From NCBI GenBank assembly GCA_054601695.1, contig BAAHQB010000063.1, positions 1 to 64,000 of the forward strand: a stretch of 64,000 bases of DNA, written 5' to 3'. Under the pieces are notes generated by a model. It made no database searches. It saw only the letters and a program-made list of their open reading frames with translations, and was not told where the DNA came from. This DNA is from Amorphochlora amoebiformis. Lineage: Eukaryota; Cercozoa; Chlorarachniophyceae. The translations under genes and the position numbers were made by a program. This document shows positions 1 to 33,421 of this stretch, in pieces. Every line of letters starts with the position of its first letter. The stretch's first letter is position 1.

Positions 1-116
1 ACGTCACTGCATCTTTAGTAGTGAAGACTTGGAAACGCTTGATGATCACCTTCAAAAGACTTCATTCCAAAGACGGCGTCAGAACGCAAGGCCTGACCAG
101 ATCCATCCTATGCTAA

Positions 117-656
117 CTCCAAGAAGTGTGGGATAAACATCTTGCCTCTTCTGACTCCATCTGGAAAGTGGCTTGCACTGTTGATCCAAACTACAAGAAG
201 CTAAAGTTCCTCAATGAAGAGGAAAAGGCAGATGCATGGGATGCCTTAGTGAGAGAGATGAAAACAGTTGGTGCCACTCTAGCATACGATGATGATGCTG
301 CATCTCTAGTGCATACAGACGATGAATTGGATTCTCTTTCTGAAGACAGCAACGGCCTCGATGACGCCGATTCTCCCATCGGATCGTCTCTCACACTAAG
401 CGAGCGGATCGATATAGAAATTAGATCCTACAAGGACCAGAATATCGCAAAAAAGGAAAAGCCACTACAATGGTGGAATGCCAACAAGGAAACCTACAAA
501 ATACTGTCCCGCGTTGCAAGGTATTAACATAATATAATATAATGTATGTATGTATATATATATATATGTATATAATATTATATATATGTGTGTGTGTATA
601 TATATTTATATAATATGTGTTATTAATATATGTACAAAATACATATAGATATATAT

Positions 657-704
<48 letters not shown>

Positions 705-760
705 TTTATACATGTGTATAACGTATGTAATATATATATATATATATGTATTTATATATA

Positions 761-799
<39 letters not shown>

Positions 800-1007
800 G
801 TATAAATAAATATTTATACTGTATAGGGTATACTTGGGTATAAACACGGCAAGCACACAGATCGAAAGAACTTTTTCTGCAGCTAAGCAACTGACGAGTG
901 GTCGTAGAAACAGGACTGGTGCAAAGCTTCTAGGTGTGATGATTTACCTCAACGCTTGCAGCAAAGTACCTTGGTTGTGGGAGGCTGTGATGAAAGCGTC
1001 AAAATAA
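117..1007 (+). CDS. hAT-family transposase, C-terminal part (two exons)
   Basis: Two exons can be joined: 117-520 and 827-1007, with donor AAG|GTATTA, acceptor TATAG|G and stop TAA at 1005. The joined C-terminus has the hallmarks of the hAT dimerisation domain. These are an acidic linker, then KPLQWWNANKETYKILSRVA, then after the splice NTASTQIERTFSAAKQ and LLGVMIYLNAC. That matches the hAT pattern of WW, a leucine-rich helix and a SxxxERxFS block. In the intact family this part dimerises the DDE transposase that moves the element by cut and paste. Only about 194 residues are present. The frame opens just after an in-frame TAA at 114-116, and the catalytic part lies left of the window or is lost. 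There is no ATG at the left edge of this frame. No terminal inverted repeat or 8-bp duplication was identified. It is either the end of an element or a decayed copy. Confidence 0.8.
521..826 (+). repeat. (TA)n-rich intron of the hAT gene
   Basis: This stretch between the two hAT exons is almost pure TA dinucleotide repeat with short TGTG and TTTA interruptions. It starts with GTATTA and ends with TATAG. The acceptor has no polypyrimidine tract, as in many other introns of this window. Confidence 0.7.
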
Positions 1008-1084
1008 TAATAATCATTGTTGAATTCGTAACAATACTTCAAACGTTTATGAATTTATTTGTAAACTTCTTGTAATTTAGTAAA

Positions 1085-1308
1085 CATACTGTGCTATTAT
1101 TCTACGAGGAAAATCATTATTCGTAGAATACGAATAATTCAGAATACTTTAAAACTATTCCGAATTATTCCGAATAATAGAATAGCTATTCGAATTTTTC
1201 CAATTATTCTGAATAGTCGAAGAGAAGATAGAATAATTCGGAATATTCCGAATAATGCCATGATTATTCTAATTTATTCGAATAGTGTTTGATTATTCGA
1301 ATTCTATC
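1085..1308. repeat. AT-rich cluster of short near-palindromic repeats
   Basis: Variants of ATTCCGAATAAT and TATTCGAATA recur about a dozen times between the hAT stop codon and the telomere-like block. Each is nearly its own reverse complement, so the region could fold into many small hairpins. No coding potential is visible. It may be the non-coding end of the hAT element, but no matching other end was found. Confidence 0.5.
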
Positions 1309-2690
1309 ACTAACCCTAACCCGACACCCTAACCCGACACCCTAACCCGACACCCTAACCCGACACCCTAACCCGACACCCTAACCCGACACCCTAACCC
1401 GACACCCTAACCCTAACCCGACACCCTAACCTAGTAACCCTAACCCGACACCCTAACCCTAACCCGACACCCTAACCCGACACCCTAACCCGACACCCTA
1501 ACCCGACACCCTAACCCGACACCCTAACCCTAACCCGACACCCTAACCCTAACCCTAACCCGATACCCTTACCCTAACCCGACACCCTAACCCTAACCCG
1601 ACACCTTAACCGGACACCCCAACCCGACCTCCTAACCCGACACCCGACACCCGACACCCGACACTCGACACCCGACACTCGACACCTGACACCCGACACC
1701 CGACACCCGACACCCGACACCCGACACCCGACACCCGACACCCGACACCCGACACCCGCTAGAGCCGACACCCGACACCCGACACCCTAACCTAGCTAAC
1801 CCGACACTCGACACCCGACACCCGCTAGACCCGACACCCGACACCCGACACCCTAACCTAGCTAACCCGACACCCGACACCCGACACCCGACACCCTAAC
1901 CTAGCTAACCCTAACCCGACACCCTAACCCGACACCCGAATCCGACACCCTAACCCGACACCCTAACCTTAACCCGACACCCTAACCCTTACCCGACACC
2001 CTAACCCTAACCCTAACCCTAACCCGACACCCTAACCTGACACCCTAACCCGACACCCTAACCCGAGACCCTTATCCTAGCCCGACACCCTAACCCGACA
2101 CCGTAACCCGACCTCCTAACCCGACACCCTAACCCGACACCCTAACCCGACACCCTAACTCGACACCCTTACCCGAACTAGCCGAACCCGACACCCTAAC
2201 CCTAACTAGCCTAACGACACCGTATCCCTAACCCGACACTTTAACCCGACACCCTAACCCTAACCCGACACCCTAACCCGACACCCTAACCCGACACCCG
2301 ACACCCGACATTCGACACCCGACACCCTATCCCGACACCCGACACCCTAACCCGACACCCCAACCCGACACCCTAACCCGACACCCTAACCCGACACCCT
2401 AACCCGACACCCTAATCCTAGCCCGACACCCTAACCCTAACCCTAAGTCCCTAACCCGACACCATAACCCGACACCCGATATCCGACACCCGATATCCGA
2501 CACCCGACACCCGACGCCCGACACCCGACACCCGACAATCGGCACCCGACACCCGACACCCGACTCCCGACAACCTTACCCTAACCCTTCACCCCTAACC
2601 CTGACCCGACAGCCCAACCCGACAGCCCAACCCGAAACCATCAGCGGACACCCTAACCCGACACCCTGACCCGACACCCTAACCCTATGT
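1309..2690. repeat. Interstitial telomere-like satellite (CCCTAA / CCCGACA composite)
   Basis: About 1.4 kb is made of CCCTAA units (TTAGGG on the other strand) alternating with CCCGACA. The commonest composite is CCCTAACCCGACA (13 nt). Subregions at about 1635-1765 and 2470-2570 collapse to CCCGACA-type units only. Interruptions such as CTAGCTAACC and CTTACC mark it as degenerate rather than an active telomere. The C-rich strand is the plus strand. Pure CCCTAA runs are short, at most about four units. It could be an old telomere, a subtelomeric satellite or an internal satellite seeded from telomeric DNA. Confidence 0.85.
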
Positions 2691-2770
2691 ATATATATAT
2701 ATATATACATACATACATATATACATATATTATGTAATATATATATATATATATGTATACATTATATGTG

Positions 2771-2843
<73 letters not shown>

Positions 2844-2844
2844 G

Positions 2845-2893
<49 letters not shown>

Positions 2894-2901
2894 TGTATAT
2901 G

Positions 2902-2950
<49 letters not shown>

Positions 2951-3097
2951 TATAATTTATATATTAAAATATTATATTATTGTATTACATACATATATAT
3001 ATATATATATATTTATAATATATATTAATATATATAAATATATAATAATAACTTATATATGATATATTATATATAATATATATACACATATACCGTA

Positions 3098-3169
<72 letters not shown>

Positions 3170-3249
3170 ATATATATAATATATATATATATATTTATAT
3201 ATATATTATGTATATATGTATATATGTATATATATATATATACAAAGTG

Positions 3250-3294
<45 letters not shown>

Positions 3295-3312
3295 ATGTGT
3301 ATATAGATGTAT

Positions 3313-3393
<81 letters not shown>

Positions 3394-3410
3394 ATGTGTG
3401 TGTGTGTGGG
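2691..3410. repeat. (TA)n microsatellite field
   Basis: Several TA dinucleotide tracts of 50-100 bp are separated by TATG/TGTG variants, ending in a short TG run near 3381-3410. No gene is visible. The Tyr/Ile open frames across it are translated repeat. Confidence 0.9.
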
Positions 3411-4815
3411 TGTACTTATGTAAATATACAAATTATGTAAGTATTTATGTATGCACGTACAAGTACGTGCAATGCACGTGATAAGCATTCGGAAGTTGAC
3501 GCGAATGGTTGTAGGTAATCCCGATTCCCAAGCCAAGTGGACTATTGGACATAACTTCGTGTTGTCCATAAATTCAGATTAGAATCAAGGGATGAGACTG
3601 ATGAAACTGCGTTGATTTGTGTTAGTTTTTACAGCATATACTGGTGCGGTGATCTGTGGTGAAAGCATGCCGGTGATCTCTCGTTAAAGCATGCCGTGTG
3701 ATAGCAATTCTGTATCAGTGTGGTAACTAGTATTTACTTTGTTAATATTGAATCTGTTTAAATATGTTACCGGGGCGCATTTCGAATATGTACAAATGTA
3801 CAAATGTATAGATTGTTATGGTCGTAAGAGTGTGTAGTTTACATAAAGTTGGTGGTTGGTGATTCGTGATTGATGACCAGCACGTGTGTCAGAGAGACAA
3901 GGATACAAGAGAGACCATGCATCTAGTGTATAGCTTTAGTGCGATCTGGTTAAATGGTGGATGCGAGTATGGATGTGCTCTTTGGGTGTCAAGAAGCTGG
4001 GATTCCTGGGAACGCACGGGTTGAACAAGGATATCTTTATGAGTATATCAGCATATCCCTTTGGTTGGTACACGTGTAGTATCATGTCTTCAGTCTGCCT
4101 TTCTTTTCGGGGCGCGTTCGCCGAGAAGGATAGTAAAAACAACCGACAGTAACGGACTATGATAGCTTCGCTGTAATCCCATGTGATCCCCGCGTAATCC
4201 CTGTGTAATCCCCGTATATTTCCCCGCAATCCCCGCGTAATCCCCGTGAATTGATCGCTTTTGTGTGCTCACTGAGGCCGGCCACGAGGCCTTCCGATGG
4301 CTTCGATCCAGAGCTTCCACAAAGCGGGTATCTACCTAAACACATGTGCATCGTTTAAATTGTCTAGAGTGAGGTATCCTTGGGGCTTTCACACCCCATC
4401 GAGAGCAGACCATGATCAATTGAGTGCAGTAAAACATTTGTGCGTGTTTCGGAAGTCTTGTAAGAACCTTGGATGGTAGCAGCTAGTGTTTGATTTAACA
4501 CTAAGATTAGCATCATGAACATTAAGCTTAATAACATTTGATCGTCAGGCTCCAAGCAGGGGGTTGGCTTTGCATCGTCCCAGAGAAACGAATCGAAAAG
4601 GGACACCGTCACCGCAGCAAGGTGCACGTACTCAACCACTTCCACCAATGTGTAACTAGTTACATGTGCAGTGCAACCATACACGTGCATGCAAGTATTC
4701 AATGTTTAACCACGCGCACAGCCAGATACGTGCATAGGCAGAATAGCCAGATCCAGCACCTAAAACAAATGTGAAAACGGGCTTAAACGTTGTACAGAAA
4801 ACTGCACGGTTGTTT
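3411..4815. other. Mostly unique sequence with no gene I can support
   Basis: The composition is mixed here. Short open frames exist on both strands, for example 3961-4152 plus and 3936-4229 minus. None has a motif, and none could be joined by splice sites and phase to a neighbour. A small GC-rich tandem repeat at about 4170-4250 uses units like AATCCCCGCGT. Small internal duplications occur near 3665-3700. An upstream exon of the PDZ gene at 6288 could be hidden here. Confidence 0.4.
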
Positions 4816-4819
4816 ATGA

Positions 4820-4965
4820 CACACCTGGATGTGTCTAGATATTGACGCTATACGTATTGGTTAGGTAGTGACATCCAACTCCTGTTATCATCTGGATGTG
4901 TCTAGATATTGACGCTATACATATTGGTTAGGGTGGTGACTTCCAACTCCTCGTTCGCTACGATC
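4820..4965. repeat. Direct repeat, two copies of about 65 bp
   Basis: The block beginning CTGGATGTGTCTAGATATTG and running through GACGCTATAC and TATTGGTTAGG to CCAACTCCT occurs at about 4824-4882 and again at about 4891-4952. There are only a few differences. No function is apparent. Confidence 0.7.
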
Positions 4966-5024
4966 GCGGTCACAATCCTGTCAACCAACTATCTATCACC
5001 ATATTCACTGAATCTACACGCACA

Positions 5025-5640
5025 CCACCACCACTGCCACAACACCTGTGAAAAACCACCTTTCACACCTGCAACAACACCTGTCATGTCACAACTAACA
5101 ACAACACCTGTTATGTCACAACTAACAACAACACCTGTCATGTCCGTGTCCCAACTCACGGCACGAGACCTGTCACAACTCACCGCAACAACACGTGTCA
5201 ATTCACAACTGATTGCAACGACACCTGTCACACCGTATTGCAACAACGACTGCCACAACTCACTGCAACAACACCTGTCACAACTGCAACAACACCACCT
5301 GTCATGACACCACCTATGACACCTGCCGCCGTCAGTCCTGCCATGACACCTGCCATGACACCTGCCATGACACCTGCCAAGACACCTGCCAAGACACCTG
5401 CCAAGACACCTGCCATGACACGACACCTACCATGACACATCACCTGCCATGACACCTCACCTGCCTGACACGACACCTGCCATGACACCTGCCATGACAC
5501 GACACTTACCATGACACGACACCTGCCATGACACCTGCCATGACACCTGCCATGACACCTGCCATGACACCAGCTATGACACGACACCTGCCATGACACG
5601 ACACCTGCCATGACACAGCACCTGCCATGACACCTGTAGG
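5025..5640. repeat. Minisatellite, core TGCCATGACACC
   Basis: The first part has units of about 20 nt around AACAACACCTGTCA. From about 5330 they change to a tight 12-nt unit TGCCATGACACC with variants such as CCAAGACACCTG and a 17-nt form with an extra ACGAC. The plus strand is strongly A/C-biased. The long Cys/His-rich frames on both strands are translated repeat. Confidence 0.85.
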
Positions 5641-5934
5641 TGTCACACCAACGGTCACAACACCGTAACAACAGCTGTAAAATAGCTGCACAAGTAAATT
5701 ATGCACCGTAGCGTACATGTTCGCATACCCAGGTTTTTGATCCACTTGGTAGGTTGTACTATTGCTCGTTCTCATCCAACTCATAACCACAGTTTGTGTC
5801 AAGTCTGACGACCAAAATAGGTCTCACGCTCAAGTATAACAGGGTTCAAGACCACTAACTGTCATAATACCTGTAAACAACTCTTACTTATATTATCCTA
5901 TCTTCCGCACTGTCTGGATCATATATGTATAGAA

Positions 5935-5969
5935 ATATGTAATTTTATATAGACACACACACATAATAC

Positions 5970-6010
<41 letters not shown>

Positions 6011-6084
6011 AGTGTGTGTGTGTGTGTGTATTTGTATGTATGTATGTATATATGCGTATGTAAATGTGTATTATATACATATAT

Positions 6085-6132
<48 letters not shown>

Positions 6133-6148
6133 GATATATAATATATAT

Positions 6149-6210
<62 letters not shown>

Positions 6211-6245
6211 GTGTGTATATGTATATATGTGTGTACATGTATGCA
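5935..6245. repeat. (TA)n and (TG)n microsatellite
   Basis: TA tracts are mixed with TGTG and TATG runs. It lies directly upstream of the PDZ exon at 6288 and probably belongs to that gene's intron. Confidence 0.85.
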
Positions 6246-6287
6246 TTTTTTAATGTACATTTGTGTTGGATAAGGTAATAATTTCAG

Positions 6288-6536
6288 GTGAAAGACGTTG
6301 GTCCTGGGTCTCAAGCGGAACTAACGGGGGTATGTACGTAACCTGCTTTGCCTTCGAACCTCACTTCCAACATAACAAAACTGGGTTTCATTGGTCGGTA
6401 CATCGGGTAGGTGAAGAAAGGTTGGAAGGTGATCAAGGTCAAGGATGAAAACGTCGACCCCAGATTCGATGGAAACACGACAGGCTCTGCACAACAAATG
6501 ATACTCCAAGCACAACACAAATATTATGACTTTCAG
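6288..6536 (+). CDS. PDZ-domain protein, two internal exons
   Basis: Exon 6288-6329 follows acceptor TTTCAG and ends at donor GTATGT. Exon 6411-6536 follows GGGTAG and ends at TTTCAG|GTCACC. Both are phase 0, and together they read VKDVGPGSQAELTG then VKKGWKVIKVKDENVD, continuing to QAQHKYYDFQ. The core V-x-x-V-x-P-G-S-x-A followed by GVkkGW+i.kV is the second half of a PDZ domain from strand B/C through the alpha-B helix. PDZ domains bind short C-terminal peptides and scaffold complexes. The start of the domain, the carboxylate-binding loop and the rest of the protein were not found. The intron between the exons is only 81 bp. The downstream side runs into repeats with no recognised next exon. 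Confidence 0.6.
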
Positions 6537-7430
6537 GTCACCAACACAGACACAACACACAACAACACCCCTCTCAAACTCATCAAACATCACACAAACA
6601 ACAACACACATCTCAAACTCATCCAATATCACACACACACACACACAAACAGACATCTCAAACTCATCCAATATCAAACACACACAACAGCACACATCTC
6701 AAAACTCATCCAACATCACACACACAACAACAAACATCTGAATCTCATCCAATATCAAACATACACAACAACACACATCTCAAAACTCATCCAACATCAC
6801 ACACACAACACAACTCTCCAAATACACGCAACAACACACATCTCAAACTCATCCAAAATCACCAAAAACTCGTTATAGCACCTTGAGCGACTAATACAAC
6901 ATGACACACACAAAAGACTCATACAAGACTAGGAACACACACAATCCATACAAAGGTAGAAATACAAGAAACACACACAACACACACAACAACTCACATA
7001 ATCGTAGGAACACACACAACATACCACATAATCGTAGGAACACACACAACATAACACATAATCGTAGGAACGCACACAACATAACACATAATCGTAGGAA
7101 CACACACAACACAACAAATCACATACAAATCATGCAACCGTACGGGTGCTTGACTTGTGTGTGTATGTTGTTTGTGTTCCTCTGGTTGCATGAGTTGTAT
7201 GTTGCGTTCGACGGTGTATGAGTACTCATGCTGTGTCTGTTGTGTTGTTGTGTTCCTCTGATTCTCGTTGTGTTGTTGTGTTCCTCTGATTGTATGAGTT
7301 ATGTGTTGTATTTCTACGCTTGTATGAGTTTGTTGCGGCTGTTGTGTTGTGTGTATTCCTAGGAACACACACAAGTCACCCACCCGTAGGAACACACACA
7401 ACACAACACACAATTCACCATCATCATCGT
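6537..7430. repeat. CA-rich minisatellites
   Basis: From about 6575 to 6865 the unit is roughly 33 nt around ATCTCAAACTCATCCAATAT plus a CA run. From about 6900 to 7115 it is around CATAATCGTAGGAACACACA. After 7150 the opposite-sense motif TTGTGTTCCTCTGATT appears, so the two halves are partly inverted relative to each other. The long Thr/His/Asn frames are translated repeat. It follows the PDZ exon donor at 6537 and is probably intronic. Confidence 0.8.
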
Positions 7431-8165
<735 letters not shown>

Positions 8166-9044
8166 TGTACAGTGATACCTTGATTACGCTTTGATTGAAT
8201 TCGGATATATGAAGATATGGGCGCGGCATGCTATTATCATATTATCATAATTATGATGACACAAAATGATGGTATGACAAATTCAGGTGGATTTTGAGAA
8301 GACGAAAGGGGGATGTTTATGCACGATAACATAGTCTAGCTATAGATTACTGTCTACGAGATCTATCTACTAGATCTACTCTATCGCTAGATTCTAGAGA
8401 TTTAATTTGCATTGTAGGCTAGATTGCGATTGATCTGACCTCCAATCTCTAGAATCTAGCCAATTCTTTTTACTCAGCGGCAGTGTCTAGAGTGTGGTCA
8501 ACGTGGAAAGTTCATAAATTCATTCTCAGGTTACTTAGCTTAATTAACTTACGTACTAGTATAACTCTAGTAACTAGTGCTGGCAGCCGCCTGAATCAGT
8601 GCAGTACGTGCTCCGAGATAACCTTGTTTTCATGCAATCAATCTCACTCTCAATGCTTATCTTACGATTATATATATATATATATATATAACGCGTTAAC
8701 CTAGATAACTACTAGAACTAGAATAATAAAGACTCATACCAGTTTTACTAGTATGACTACTCTCTATATCTATGCTCTAGGTTCTACTACTAGTATATGC
8801 GCTCAGTGAGTCTAGTGCATGATCTATAGATTCTAGAATCTAGATCATCGAAGTTGACCGTCTAGTAAGTTAGTAGTAACTAGAGTAAACTGGTATATCT
8901 ATACATCATCTACCGTGATGCATCATCTGGTATATGAGCTCGATATCACCTTATAGTCGGCACATAAATATATTCTAGACTGCACATATGCTAGATCTAG
9001 TAGATATGCTGATAGTGATATTGGCACACAATAGTAATTATAGT

Positions 9045-9045
<1 letters not shown>
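8166..9045. other. CTAG-rich island, no gene seen
   Basis: This is unique-looking sequence in which CTAG, TCTAGA, ACTAGT and TAGATC occur far more often than expected, especially 8335-8475 and 8700-9010. No open frame with motif support was found on either strand. A short TA run sits at 8668-8690. Confidence 0.5.
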
Positions 9046-10755
<1,710 letters not shown>

Positions 10756-10756
<1 letters not shown>

Positions 10757-11540
10757 TTATAGGCTTGGGGATAGAGCTAAGGTTAGCGCTGAGAACCCGT
10801 TGTACCGTGTTTTTTTAGGTAATATTGCCTGAGTCAATCATACTAGGGTGGGACAGAGAGATTGGAACTTTGAAGCCTGCACAAGTCTATACACTCAATT
10901 ATTAGAACTTGATATCAACGTGACCATGACATATTTCCAATGATCTCTTGTACCGGACTACCGGTCGAAGCACAGCTCTAGCCCCTGCATAGATCTTGAA
11001 TTATGCAAGACTAACACTTATCTAGTTATCTAGAGTCTAGAGACTAGGCATGATATCGAGTCATGAGTCTTCTGCCTACATCTAGTACATGCTAGACTTG
11101 TACTAGATGTACTGGATCTAGTAGATCTAGCTGAGCTCACTAGTGATCAAGACGATACTAGTATCATACTAGTACTATAGTTACTGCTTCTAGCTAGACT
11201 TACTAGTTCTAGCTAGAGTCTAGCTAGTCACGACTCACTAGAGTCAGCGGATACCTAGGATACGTATAAATATTTGAATATACATATACTAGATATAAAC
11301 TAAAAACGTATAGTATGAAGTAACAAAGAAAACAAAATTGAGTGGCAATGAAATGTAATCCTGTGATGCCTTAAAATGCATTTAAGCGCATAAGCCTAAG
11401 TTAGTGCAACTGTCATGATGATGAATCAGTGATGATTTTCATCCGGCCCGATTCATCTAGCCATGCCAAGTATTCTGAGTCGGGGATATGCTAAACTTGA
11501 GCGGTTAATCTCCGTTCTCTAGATAGTCCGCCGGTGGGGC
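10756..11540. other. Intergenic region with a second CTAG-rich island
   Basis: Unique sequence downstream of the minus-strand gene that ends at 11541. From about 10975 to 11260 CTAG, ACTAGT and TCTAGA are strongly over-represented, as in 8335-9010. No gene was seen. The 3' untranslated region of the minus-strand gene should lie in the right-hand part. Confidence 0.5.
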
Positions 11541-15143
<3,603 letters not shown>

Positions 15144-15705
15144 GTTGACCAGACCTTGCAGGCTGAAGTGGGTTCTGGCCGTGCAGTGCAATTTGGGTGG
15201 AATGCCTTAAATCCGACCAACCATTCGACGACTTTTTCTACTCCTTTTTCGTAATTTATCGGCTTTCTCCTGGGTTTCAGATATTTGACATGTGACAATT
15301 TACACTGTCACTTTGTAGAGTGGGTTGCCGGTGTAAGGTTGAAGAATGCATTTTGAATGCATTTTGAGTGCATTTTCGTGCATTTTCGTGCATTTTCGTG
15401 CATTTTCGTGCATTGGGTTTCCGCCTAGGTTAATTGGGGTTCTTTTGGGTTGCAATGGTGTAGTGGTTGATAGATACATCGATTAAAACCAACCACTCCC
15501 TCAATATCCCACCCTTTAGAGATCCTGAATAATGAATAACTTGATAATTAGTGTATATACCTGTATAGGTTGTTTGAAGGAATAAGGCCTTCACCAGGCC
15601 TTCACCAGACCTTCACCAGGCCTTCACAAGACCTTCACCAGACCTTCACCAGACCTTCACCAGACCTTCATCAGACCTTCACAGATAAGCAAAGAAACTC
15701 TGTAT
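15144..15705. promoter_or_regulatory. Divergent intergenic region between two head-to-head genes
   Basis: About 560 bp separates the inferred ATG of the minus-strand gene (15143) from that of the FKBP15-like gene (15706). It holds an 11-nt tandem repeat GCATTTTCGTG at about 15348-15415 and a second 11-nt-type tandem repeat, ACCTTCACCAG, at about 15585-15682. A shared bidirectional promoter is inferred from geometry only. Both ATG assignments are tentative. Confidence 0.4.
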
Positions 15706-31156
<15,451 letters not shown>

Positions 31157-31158
31157 AA

Positions 31159-31198
<40 letters not shown>

Positions 31199-31200
31199 TG

Positions 31201-31254
<54 letters not shown>

Positions 31255-31277
31255 CGTAACATATATATATGCATCTA

Positions 31278-31320
<43 letters not shown>

Positions 31321-31912
31321 CATATATTTTTACGCATATACATTTACATGAATATATATGCATGTACAAAATTTATGTAGCACACATATGTACACCAGCA
31401 TATGTAGATAGATATCGTAATTATCGTATCGGAGTCATGTTTACTCGTTTACATGGAGTGACGTTTAGTCGTTTGTACATTCATATAGTAATTGATGTTT
31501 ACTCGTTTACATGGAGTGATGTTTAGTTGTTTGTACATGCATACATGCAGTGATTGATGTTTACTCGTTTATACATGGAGTGATGTTTAGTTTTTGGTAG
31601 TCAGTCGTTTATACATTTTGTGATGTTTAGTTGTTTGTAGTGAGTCGTTTATATATACTTATATATGGAGTGATGTTTAGTCGTTTGTAGTGAGTCGTTT
31701 ATATATAGTCTATATAGTTATATATGGAGTGATGTTTAGTCGTTTGGTTTGCGTGCTTTATATATATATATATGATGTGTGCGTGTATATACTGTATATA
31801 TGATGCGTGTGTGTGTGTGTAATATAGTATGTAAACTATGTGGATACATATATAATACAGATTTATATATCCGAACTTCTTCACGTAAAACAACAACTGT
31901 GCTTCACAATGT

Positions 31913-31979
<67 letters not shown>

Positions 31980-32043
31980 CATATATATTATAAAATATAA
32001 ATATATACCTATATATGTATGTAGAATATTTATATGTACACAA

Positions 32044-32080
<37 letters not shown>

Positions 32081-32854
32081 AGGATATAGTATATATATAA
32101 ATATATCATAAAAATGATACCTTTTTACAATAAGGTCGGTTTTTTTGGAGTGATTATCTAGCTTCCTAACCCTTATTGAACTCTTAAGCCCAGACCACCA
32201 ATCATATCATATCATATCATATCATATCATATCATATCATATCATATCTACCATATCCTCTTTTGTCCAATAGACCACCAATCATATCATATCATATCTA
32301 CCATATCCTCTTTTGTTCCAACTCCTAGCCCTCTTTCACACAAATACATAGACTAGATAGACCGTGTTTTTTCATGTGAACCGTGAAGCGTACTAATAAT
32401 GCTTGTGTTTTATGGTAAGGTTAACGAAGACTTGAAACAAATATCGACCGCTTATTCGAATAGTTAGTACCACGGTAGAAAAGCTTATTGTCGGGTGCTA
32501 GACCAGAGGTATCAGTCGCACATATAGTGATATAGATTGGACTTATTAGCGTCATTGTTGTGGCCCATTATCATGTCATGACCTACTTGAGTAAATTTCG
32601 CAAGATCTGGAAGCTAGGGAAGATTCTAGAAGATTCTAGCTAGTCTGGATCAATTACTAATGATTACACGTGTACATTACGCTTAAAACCTTAATCTAAC
32701 ATCTAGAACACGATCTACATCAGTAGTATATATTTATATATATATAATTGCATGCTGTGACAATGTGTGTGTGTATATATATACATATATATATGTATAA
32801 GTGACTCTTGTGTTACATGTACTATAGTTTATACGAGTATATATACATATATAC

Positions 32855-32900
<46 letters not shown>

Positions 32901-32916
32901 ATACTATATATACTAG

Positions 32917-32947
<31 letters not shown>

Positions 32948-33113
32948 TATATGTGTATTTATATGTATGTATATATGTATATATATATATATATATATGT
33001 GTGTGTATATATATATATATATATAGCTAAATGGTATATAGTCACATAATCATGATATATAATATAACAATATACCATACGTCACAATATTGATATATGT
33101 ATATGTATATATA

Positions 33114-33154
<41 letters not shown>

Positions 33155-33155
33155 T

Positions 33156-33239
<84 letters not shown>

Positions 33240-33421
33240 AATATGGTTATTTATGTGTGTATTATATTATATTTCCATGTAAGTGCAGATCGGGCCTAGA
33301 CGTATACCAAGCTGTATTTCATAATTTAATGCATGTATTAATTTTCATGTTCAATGATCATGCGTGTTACGGCGTGTATCTCGAGTGCCGGATATTTTTA
33401 TTTTTTTTTAGATGCATTTTT
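31157..33421. other. Intergenic region between two convergent gene ends
   Basis: It lies between the FKBP15-like stop and the stop of the minus-strand gene at 33422. It holds TA tracts (31160-31330, 31915-31975, 32865-33240) and a repeat of about 50-60 nt with GGAGTGATGTTTAGTCGTTT at 31440-31745. There is also an (ATATC)n run at 32195-32300 and a unique, mildly CTAG-rich stretch at 32340-32720. No gene was recognised in it. Confidence 0.6.

Noticed and set aside
3936-4229. 97-residue minus-strand frame with plausible composition
   Set aside because: No motif, no splice-compatible neighbour, and part of it is a GC-rich tandem repeat; not enough to call a gene.
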